A stretch of DNA of 64,000 nt. It comes from Phaffia rhodozyma. Its lineage: Eukaryota > Basidiomycota > Tremellomycetes > Cystofilobasidiales > Mrakiaceae. The stretch spans positions 1,426,001 through 1,490,000 of the forward strand of contig JACGZH010000002.1 in NCBI GenBank assembly GCA_014706385.1, given 5' to 3'. The notes under the pieces are model-generated. The model saw nothing but the letters and a program-made list of their open reading frames with translations. It ran no database searches and was not told the origin of the DNA. This document shows, one piece after another, positions 1 through 12,140 of the stretch; the stretch's first letter is position 1, and each line of letters opens with the position of its first letter. The position numbers and the translations under genes are program-made.

Positions 1-1266
1 ACTCGGAGGAGACGAAGGCGATGAAGGACGTGGTCGCGTTCTTGGGGTTGCCTCTTGGGGCGCTGCCTGATCCTTTAACCAAAAAGGCGGAAGAAGGATG
101 GGATGTGCGATCGTTGGTGAACGTTCTCTCTAGATGGCCGGCGGAGAAACGGTTTCCAGGTATGTGTTTGGGCATGTCTGTTTTGAGGTCTTTCGCGTGC
201 GAGCTAAGGAACATATTTCTTCTTTTTGGGGTTCTCAATGCCAGTTCTGGATCTGTTGCGGCTACTCGCGCCGATCTCGCCTAGTCTGTCTGCGTACCGA
301 GCGACATCCGGACCGGCGACCATCCCGGCATTGATACTGAGCGTGATTGAGTGGCCGCTGGATGGGACATGGGAGCTTAATAAGGTAAAGGAGACGAACG
401 CGATGCTTGGCTTCCGTGCGCTTGCCAACTTGTTCAGCACGGCGAACGGACAGGCCGCGCTCGTCGAAGGACAGACTATCGAGAAGGTGCGTTCACCAGG
501 TCTTCTATGCCTCTACGTGTTTTCATCAAGACATCGAGCAGGTCAGGCAAGATGTCGTTTTCGGTTTACTGATACAAGGAGGCTTCCGACTCTCTTCTTT
601 TACGATCTGCAGCTTCTTCGTTCGTTTAGCGAGCTCCCTATCGGGCAGACCAACAAGAACGTTCGGGTCGCGATTTCTACTATTCTTCTGAAGTGAGTAT
701 CTTTAGAGTTTTCGATATTCGTGTGCATGTGTACAGCTGGATAGACGGGACGTCCCGAGATCTTGTCTAGACTGTACCCTGATCTCTCTCTCTCTCTCCA
801 CTCTTCCGCCTCTTCTTCTGCTTAGCTTTTCGATCCTGACACTCTCTAGTAAGTCACTTAAGTCGAATATCGGCCCGGTCCTGTTGAACACACTCTGCAA
901 GGTAAACATGGATTTCTTTCGATTCTCTCGATCTGGTCTAGATCCGGACGATCTAGACGACATTGCTGACAAAAAGGCTCTTTCTTTTCGTTTCTTCTTC
1001 GGCTATGGTTGCGTTCGATAGTTCATCGTAGACGAGTCAGAGGGCGAAGCAGCTTATCGGGCTACTGTTGGACTTGGAAATGTGGTCAGTTTGAATGAGC
1101 ATCGATATGTAGAGATAGAGAGGAGAGAAGAGAGAAAGGAACGTGCGTGTGTGTGTAATGATGTTTGCTGACATTGGGTTTCTCACGCTCTTCTTGTTGT
1201 TGAAAATTCATGATAACCGACCGGGTGTTTAACACAATATGATGAAACGAAACATCATAATGACAA

Positions 1267-1353
<87 letters not shown>

Positions 1354-1577
1354 CATATCGAAACTACGTCGAAAATAAAACCGAACCGAATCGAACCGAA
1401 CCAAATCGAAATACATACATGGGTATATGATAGCTTCTGGCGCCACACGTGGCTGGCAGTGTATCGCTAGGAAAAGGATCGATGATTAAAGAGGCGGTGT
1501 CGACGGTTGCGGCTCGGTTTCCTCTGGAGAGGCGGCTAGGAGAGCTGACGAAGGAAATCCATCGGCTAACGACTTAG
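1..1577 (+). CDS. DOA1: Doa1/Ufd3/PLAA-family ubiquitin-binding Cdc48 cofactor, C-terminal part (5' end outside window)
   Basis: The protein is a cofactor of the Cdc48/p97 ATPase in ubiquitin turnover. Only the C-terminal PUL domain, which docks on the Cdc48 tail, is in the window. The assembled exons are 1-159, 245-486, 613-692, 826-901, 1022-1084 and 1434-1577, and all phases agree. Family hallmarks are FPVLDLLRL, ALANLF, NKNVRVAISTILLN and AAYRATVGLGN, ending in GELTKEIHRLTT and TAG. The N-terminal WD40 and PFU parts lie upstream of base 1. The last intron (about 350 nt) is unusually long because it holds a trinucleotide microsatellite. Identity of the PUL domain is a firm family call; the rest is inferred. 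Confidence 0.88.
1266..1352. repeat. Compound trinucleotide microsatellite (CAA)n-(CTA)n
   Basis: About fourteen CAA/ACA units switch without interruption into about fourteen CTA units. The tract sits inside the last intron of DOA1, so apparent polyThr, polySer or polyCys reading frames over it are not coding. GAACC-type short repeats follow at about 1380-1411. Confidence 0.95.
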
Positions 1578-3130
1578 AAGTTGAGGCTTGGAGGTGGTGG
1601 GTAGATACGGAATGTGAAAAGAAAGGCGTGATGAATGATAGAATATAGTAAAGAAGTGTATGCACATAGCCGGTGGACGGACTAAAGAAGAACGAATGCT
1701 GCGCCGCAATGAATAAGACAGAGATAAGTTTGAGTGGATCGCCTATCCGTAGAGAAGAAACGCCTCGACGGAGGGAAATCACGCCCTTATCCGTTCTCTC
1801 TTTGGCTTAGCCTTGCTGAACAGGGAACCATCTTTTTTGTTCAAGTTGATCGGCTCAATGATAAAGAGGAGGATTAAGAGAAAGACCAAGGCAGCCAAAA
1901 GACAGAGAAAATCCACTTAGACGCGCTCGGAAGTAGCTATGTGAAACCGAAGGCTACTATGACAAGACCTTCTTGCGCCTCCATCTTTGCCACCTTGCTT
2001 CAGAGAAGGAGACAACGCACAATGCCACCCTCCGATCGAGGACATCGATGTAAAGTTAATTAGAGAAGACTCTGACTGGCCGGCCGCTCAACGAGGAGCG
2101 AGCACAACATCAGACGGTCCACAGCTGTTTGCAATCATTTTCCGGTTGAATTGATCGACCAATCTGTGTTGCTCTGTCGATCACTCACCGAGGGTTAGAA
2201 AGAAAGTATATATACAAAAAGAAGGATTAAGATCGGGTTTAACATTTGAGAGAGACCGAAGAACCGGGTTGAGTCTGTATTGTTATAATCGGAACTAGTA
2301 ATGAGTGTCGAAAGGAAGGAAGAAGACGATAGTGACGATATATTAAAAGTAAAAGGCAAAAACCAAAAGTCAAAAATCAATCAAAAGACATGTGGGAAAA
2401 GAGGTGGAGAACAACAAGTGTGATCCCAGATGACTGGGCAGAGGAGAGTGGGAGGAAGAAAGAGAGAGGGTTATGGAGCGGAAACATTTGTGGAATGTAA
2501 GAGGACAAGAAAAACAAATAAAGTGACGAGAGCTAACGCGCGTGGGTGTGCTCAAAAGCATATACTCATTTATCCAAATAGAGACCAGAAATTGAGAATC
2601 GCAGAGAAGAAGGAAGAAAGAGAAGACAAGTAAACAAGAACGAACGGGCGAATGAGAGAATGTAAGAAGGAAGAGAGCGTGTACGCCAAACACGGAGGCA
2701 AGATAGGCAACGAGGGCGATATAAACAGATCAGACGTGACAAGCAAGTAGAGAAAAAAGAGAAAAGAGGGCGAGACAAGTGTGGGTGTGAGTTTGAGATG
2801 TGAAAGAGAGGAATGGAATTGGTGACAACAGGCGGAGCCGACGCAAAACGCGCAGCCGTATGGACTGAAAGCTTCCACACCGAAGCACAGCTAGAATGGA
2901 TTCTAAAACAGTACGAGAAGAAGAACCTGGTGGTGATGCTTATAGTGTAGATTGATTAACCGATATGATTTCGATACCCGGGCGAGAGCGCCCTATATAG
3001 ACACCGCACATGAGCGACGGTTGAACACATAGTCGATATCTCCAACCAAAGTACCGAAAGTCAAGCGGCTGTATTTTTGCACTTGACATCGTACTTGTTG
3101 TGTTGTTGTTTTGTTGTGCGGTATCATACT

Positions 3131-3187
3131 GTATTGTATTGCATTGCATTGTGGTGCAATGTGATGTGATGTGATGTGATGTGATGT
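3131..3187. repeat. Pentanucleotide array, GTATT-GCATT-GTGAT type
   Basis: Eleven consecutive 5-bp units stay in register while the unit drifts: GTATT twice, GCATT twice, GTGGT, GCAAT, then GTGAT five times. This looks like a pentamer microsatellite diverged from one ancestral unit. It lies in intergenic DNA. Confidence 0.9.
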
Positions 3188-4180
3188 ACCTTCGATGTGT
3201 ATGAGGAGCGTGTGATTGTGTGTTGATTTTTCTCTCTCTCTCACAGCACCCTTCACATCTGTGTGTTCTATACATTCTATTCTGTAGTCTATTTCGTAGT
3301 CTTTTTTATAGTCTATCCCCACTGGGCTTTGTTGGGATAGCTAACGCAGATGTATTCTAAAATCTGTGCCCAGCACGCGCCTTGGCGGCTGTCGGCCGGG
3401 TCAAGTCACCCTTTCAGTCGGCGTCGTGCCCTTCTTATTTCCGGGTCGAGCCTCTTCTCTCGCTCGCCTTCACAACGTTCTCGACCGGGCGCGCCGAAGA
3501 AAAAGATAGACAAAGGGATCGAGCTGGAGAGAAACAGGCGGAATAAAGAGAAGAAGAGAAGAGACGAGTGGAAAAAGATCTCCATCTTGCCGGCGGCGCT
3601 GCTCGGGCGCCTTGTTTCTGTGACTGGTCCCCCTGCGTACTGGGCAGGCAGCCCAGGCCCAAGGCCGGTTAGATCCTAGCATTTCACGCCCCTTCACCTT
3701 ACTCTTATTTCCTTCGTACTCTCTTTCATTTTCACACCGATCGGTTCATCACACCCGGCTATCACGGTGCCTTTTTGTGCCTCGAAGGGCTTTGTTGTGC
3801 CTGAAAACGCCTCGACGCCTCGCGTGGTGCCCTGGACTTTGTTTTGTTTGGAGCCCTGAGCGTTCTTGTTCCCGCTTCTTCCGACCCATTCTCCTTGCAT
3901 CACCTTCTGCCTTGTTTTTCTTCTTCTCTCCTCTTTCGACGTTCTCTCCGTCGCTTGTTGCTCCTCTCGCTTCATTCACCGACCGGCCCCGGATTGGCTT
4001 GGATAGCAAATCCCATCATTAACAGCATTCGCTCCCCCTCCTCCCATAGAAAGATAGAAAAGAAGCAGAATATCGTCTTGTAAAAAGCAAACACTCTCTC
4101 TTCTTTCATTTTTTTCTCTCCTTTCCTTTTCTTCTTTCTCCTCTCTCTATTCCTCTCATATCTCACTCTCCCTTGTCCCA

Positions 4181-4183
<3 letters not shown>

Positions 4184-4213
<30 letters not shown>
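4184..4213. repeat. CA dinucleotide microsatellite in the cyclin 5' leader
   Basis: An almost uninterrupted CA run about 120 bp before the cyclin start codon, at the end of a long pyrimidine-rich tract. It probably lies in the promoter or 5'UTR. Confidence 0.9.
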
Positions 4214-4214
<1 letters not shown>

Positions 4215-4332
4215 GCTCGCTTTGGCTAGTCCAATCCAGCTCGGCAGATCCCCCTTTACTTTTTTTCTCGGCCGGTCTCCTCATACATCTCTGCATATCA
4301 CCCATCACACTTTCACCTTGTCTGCATAAGCC

Positions 4333-5815
4333 ATGTCTCGTCTGATCGCATCATCCGCCTCTACTAGCAGCATGACCTGCCCAGAATCTCCTCTTCCTCC
4401 TGTCCCATTCAAGGATGCCATTCATCCTTCTAGCCTTATGCCCTGTGGTGTTCATTCGCTAGACCTTCTTGAACTCATCCGTTCTGAAGTCACTGTCGAC
4501 ATGATCTGTAAGTTCTCTTTTTCCTGCCTCACCTCCTTTTCATTTTTTTTTGTCTGCCTCTTTCTTTAATTTTTTTCCTCCTTTCCGTCATTGTCTACAT
4601 TTTCATGCATGAGGCTGAATGCTAACTTTCTTTCTATTCCGACCTCTGTCCTTCTCCCTCTCAGATCACCTAGGAGAACGAACAACAGCCGTGGTAGAGT
4701 CTACTCGGCCATCATCATCCTCAGCCAGTCGGTGCCCACCACAGAACTCGCTGCCCTCAATCGAGGCCTTTATCTCGGTCGTCGTTCAAGAGTCCAACGT
4801 TCAGGTCTCCACTCTGCTCAGCACACTCGTCTACCTCGACAGGCTCCGAGACAGACTTCCCAAGACCGACACCCAAGGTCTTCCATGCACCCGACACCGG
4901 TACGTTTTTCTCTTTCTCATTGACTCGATCTTTGCAGGAAACTGAAACACCTTTTGTTCGTCTTCCCTTCTCCCTTTCAGAGTCTTTTTGGCTACCCTGA
5001 TCTGTGCCGCAAAGTATCTGAACGACTCTTCTCCGAAAAACAAACACTGGGTTGGTCTTCAGATCTACCTGCTTCTCAGGTCGATAGCTTCTGTCTCTGA
5101 CATCCATTTTTATCCAATCTTTCTCTTCTAGTGCCGATACGCCCATCTGTTCAGCCAGGCCGAAGTCAACCTGATGGAAAAGCAACTTTTGTTCCTGCTC
5201 GACTACGATCTTGCCATCACAGAGTCGGAAGTGATCGAACACTTCTCTCCGTTCTTTGCACACCAGCAACCGGCCTACTCTCCTCCTTCGTCACCAGACC
5301 TCGTCTTCTACTCCCATCGCCGCACAGCCACCATCGACGACAAGGTCTTTATCGCCCCTCCCATGGATCGATCGACCTCGCTATCTTCCATCGCTTCGAC
5401 CGATTCGGACGGACCGGCGACCCCGCAAATGGTTTCATCTCCCCCTCCCATCAAGGTGGCCTTGGTCTCGCCTCTCGCTACTTCGCCCCGTCGACCTCAG
5501 TCTTCCAGGTCGAAACCGTCGAAGGCGATGCCGACCACCCGGTCGACACACAACGGTCCTCCTGTCCGTTCGAGTCAGCGAAACATCGACCTGGACGCTG
5601 TGGCAAGTGCGGCAGAACGACCGGTTCTAGGCAACGCTACCGGCTACAACGGAAACTCAAAAACTTCACCAGTCGCCCAGGCTGCCTCTGGCAATTTCCT
5701 CTCCAGGCTTCTCAACACCAAGGCTTCCAAAGCCGATCGAAAGTCCAAAGGATTGGCTAGTCGAAAGGTTGACATTGTCAACTCAGATCAGTCGGAGAAC
5801 GCCTTGATCTACTGA
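4333..5815 (+). CDS. PHO80/PCL-family cyclin (partner of a Pho85-type kinase)
   Basis: Cyclins of this family activate the Pho85/CDK5-type kinase in G1 entry, polarity or nutrient control. Exons 4333-4507, 4665-4899, 4981-5050 and 5132-5815 join in phase to give about 387 residues. The cyclin box is clear: [42 protein letters not shown], then [15 protein letters not shown] and [13 protein letters not shown], the canonical PCL order. The roughly 190-residue tail after the box is Ser/Pro/Thr-rich and probably disordered, a likely site of phosphorylation. The box resembles the PCL1/PCL2 branch more than PHO80, but I cannot fix the subfamily. Large empty regions flank the gene on both sides. Confidence 0.88.
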
Positions 5816-8374
5816 AAGATTCTCTTTTCCCTTCTTGCATCTCATCTGTAAATAGCTTTTTCGGTATAACACTCCGTGTTCTGATTTCTTATCTTCCTCT
5901 TCTCTTCTCTTCTCATCTCATCTCTTTTCTCATATTTTCTTGGAACGCTCTTTTACGATACTCTTCTTTTCTTCGATTTCTTGGCTCTCACGGTCTTGTT
6001 TTTCTCCTCGGATTTCCATTATCTTTTCTCCTTCATCATGTCTTCATTTGTTCTTCTCGTCATCTGTCTGGTTATTGTTTTTACTACTTTCTTGTCACTA
6101 TCATCAGTATATATCTAAAAGCCTTAGCAAGTTCTCCTTTTTGCTTTGGTGTTCCTGTAGCGTAGATCGTTTAGAATACGGGTTGTTTCCCTTGGTTTCC
6201 TTCTTTCTGGTCTCTCGGATCTTGTCTTGTCGAGCCTCTGTCTTATCCCTCATAACTGCATTTGTCTTTCCCTTCTGTGTTTCTTTGTGTTCTGTTCGGT
6301 TGATCCGAACAGACCGCAGGAATGAAAGATAGAAGCGGCTGATCTTTTTTCTTCGTTCTCACTATTATCAATGCTTAGTGCAATTCGGTTTTTCACTTTA
6401 AAGTTTTAACTTCAAAGCAGATAGGAGAGCGAGAAAAAGGAAAGGAGAGAAGGAACATTCTTTGATGAGGACCAGACTCGGAATCAACAGAGTAAGATTA
6501 GTAAAAGTGAGCCCTTTTTTTCCCACCTTGATTGGCTCAAAAAATGAGAATAAGGTATCATAAATAGATCCGATGGGCGGCTCTCCTGATTGAGTTGCTC
6601 TGTTTTCATTTACCTTCTTTCTTTTTCTTCGCCTCTATCCGAAATGTGAAAAGAGAGAAATCCGTCTAAGAGTCGCGCGCTCTATAGTGATCGAGAAGGG
6701 TCACAAACGAAGATGGGCCCAAAGTTGATTGAAGGGTAGAATAAGATAAAATAAACAAGCGAGATCGACAAGACTTGTAGAAAAGAGTTGATCAGACAAT
6801 ACGAAGTTTCGGCTAAGCCCTATCGGTGGATGTTGCCCGCACTGAGCCAATTCCTTTTCTTATTTAACCCACATTCCAATCTCGATGAATGGATGAACGG
6901 ACGGAAGAATAGACTTGTTCGCCATATACCCATCTACCTCCCATGTTCGATCTTGGTTCATTCGGTTCAATCCCATTCAGTCGGCTAGGTAGCTTCCGTT
7001 GAATCCATATGGTCGATTTCTTCTTTCCCTCTTTGTTTTCCAATTTTATCTCGTTTCATCTGTTTACATTTACATTCAATTTTTCGGTCTCTCCGACGTA
7101 TATCAATCTCACCTCTTCTTCTCTCTCTCTCCTCTCTGGTCTTTGAATTGAATTGATTTGGTTCTGTTCTGTTCTGTCTAATTCGATTCAGTTCGATCCG
7201 ATCCCGAGGGTCCAAACGAAAGACGTTTCATGATCTTTTCTCTTTCTGTGTCACACCTATGTTTTGTTTTTCGATGTTGATTGGGATTCTGATTTTGATA
7301 CCTTCCTTCACTTTTACTTTTGTTTTCGCTTCCAATTCCAATACTGGATCGTCTTCTCTGGAGACTCCGATCCCTTCCCTCGTCTTTTCATCATTACTTG
7401 TCTTAATTCTTTGACTACATCCCGTCCTTCCTTTCACTCGGTTTCAACTCGTCTCGTTCTGTTTTTCTGTTCTTTCATCTTTTCATACGGATCAAGGAGC
7501 AGCCGAAATGAAAAGCAGAGTTCAAGACGGAGATGAATCGAGTCGGCTACCTTTCTCATTGTCGTTTGGTCCGGTCGATCGATCGATTGATGAAATACAA
7601 ACGGACGAGACGGGGTATGACGAAACCGTTCTGTTCACTTCCTCCAGACGGGTTCGTTCGTCCTGTTCACGTCCGTTTTCACGACCGCGTCCACAGTCTA
7701 GATCTCGTGTATATATCAATGAAAGGGAAACGTCTCGAACCGGACCCTCGTCGTACGGTGTATTCCCTCCTTCCTCTTCCCTCTGGCTCCTTCATTCGCG
7801 TCCCGGGGAAAACAACGGGGGAGGGGGGAGGGTGGAGAGAAAAGAAAGAGACATAGAAAGAGCTTATGTCATCCCTTGTTTGAGGAGGGGTCCTTGGTTC
7901 CTTCACAGAACGGACGAGTAGACTTCTCGTTCTCTTCTCTTTCTTTGTCTTCGTCTTACTTCTACTTCTCACTCCCGCTCCTCTTTCTCTGTTGTAAACA
8001 CACACACACAAACACGTATGAGAGTGATGACCGGCGTTCGCAGTGAAAGTTTCCTTGTCTTTCTTCGAATAACAAGAGAATCATGGCCCGAAGTTATTTT
8101 TGTCGTTTTCTCTATTCTCTGTTGTATTCTCTTGCAAGATCCCGGACGGTCTCAGTTCCAAGACTCTACTGTCAATTTCTTTCCCCAGAACTAAAATAAA
8201 CACACACACTCTACAACACCATAGAGAGCCCGCGCTTCTTCTCCAAAATAATCCGTCATTCCGGAGCTACATATGGGAAAAAAGGGTTCATTAAAGAAGT
8301 AAAGAATGAAGAGAAAAGGAGGGAAGAAACAAGAGAGAGAGAAGTACACGAAGACTAAATCGGATTACAATTAT
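5816..8374. other. 2.56 kb gap between the convergent cyclin and SDH1 genes
   Basis: No conserved protein was recognised. The strand is strongly pyrimidine-rich in 5880-6350 and 7000-7480, which makes spurious Ser/Phe/Leu-rich frames (for example 5940-6332). A 137-codon frame at 7508-7921 is Arg/Ser-rich and overlaps other open frames on both strands. Two 3'UTRs must lie here, but they should not fill 2.5 kb in a genome whose other gaps are mostly under 0.8 kb. Confidence 0.55.
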
Positions 8375-11663
<3,289 letters not shown>

Positions 11664-12140
11664 GCTGGAGAGATGAGTGATGCTTAGTGGAAGGGAAAGA
11701 ACGCTATGCCTCTCTGAGGATGATGGATGCTGGAGGATGAATCGAAGAAAGAGAGGAAGAGTTGTTTGACGGTCGATTTAACAAGTCTCGCCTGATTGGC
11801 TGGGAACCGCTCGATCGTGCCTGGGTGGCTACGTGCCTGGTTACGTACCCGTGCCTGATCGATCGTCAATAGAACGCTCTCTAATCGATGACTACAAAGG
11901 TTTCCTAGTCTTTGGCCCAGTCGGACGTTTTCGGCCCGGCTCTTTTCGGACGACCGTCCGGGATCTTTCGAGCTCTCCATCGGGTATAAGTCTAGGGGGA
12001 GCCTCATCGAGGTAGCTGTCAGGCTCAAATCAGCTTGCTACTGATTAGATAACAAGTTTTCTTATCAGCACTTGGATTCCCACAAACATATCGCGTTCAC
12101 TCACATTGGTACACATCCACCCACCCTCTCACCACATACA
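11664..12140. promoter_or_regulatory. Shared divergent promoter region of SDH1 and WSS1
   Basis: The 477 bp between the two start codons hold no gene. The interval contains GATCGATC-like short repeats around 11853-11890 and no obvious TATA box. Both promoters and 5' leaders must be here. Confidence 0.6.

Larger units (their letters stand above)
1578..4332. other. 2.75 kb gene-poor region upstream of the PCL cyclin gene
   Basis: No conserved protein, tRNA or rRNA was seen. Reading frames are short, low in complexity and unlike their neighbours. The stretch holds purine-rich DNA (2380-2800), a pentamer array (3131-3187), a bulged 11-bp hairpin (3323-3372), and pyrimidine-rich DNA (about 3850-4170) ending in a CA repeat just before the cyclin gene. 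It most likely contains the DOA1 3'UTR and a long cyclin promoter/5'UTR. Non-coding RNA cannot be excluded. Confidence 0.6.

Noticed and set aside
1086..1448. Minus-strand frame with polySer/polyCys and plus-strand polyThr frame
   Set aside because: Both are translations of the CAA/CTA microsatellite in a DOA1 intron.
3323..3420. tRNA-like appearance (stems plus a GGGTCAAGTCACCC T-arm-like stretch)
   Set aside because: No acceptor stem can be closed, the loop of the putative anticodon arm is 10 nt, and no A-box is present.
5940..6332. 130-codon plus-strand frame after the cyclin gene
   Set aside because: Ser/Phe/Leu composition follows the pyrimidine-rich strand; no motif, no splice-supported extension.
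6960..6985. GGTTCAATCC resembling a B-box in the gap after the cyclin
   Set aside because: No A-box at the right distance and no cloverleaf; the surrounding DNA is short GGTTCA/ATTCA repeats.
7508..7921. 137-codon Arg/Ser-rich frame
   Set aside because: Competes with open frames on both strands over the same DNA and has no recognisable domain. Transcript evidence would be needed.
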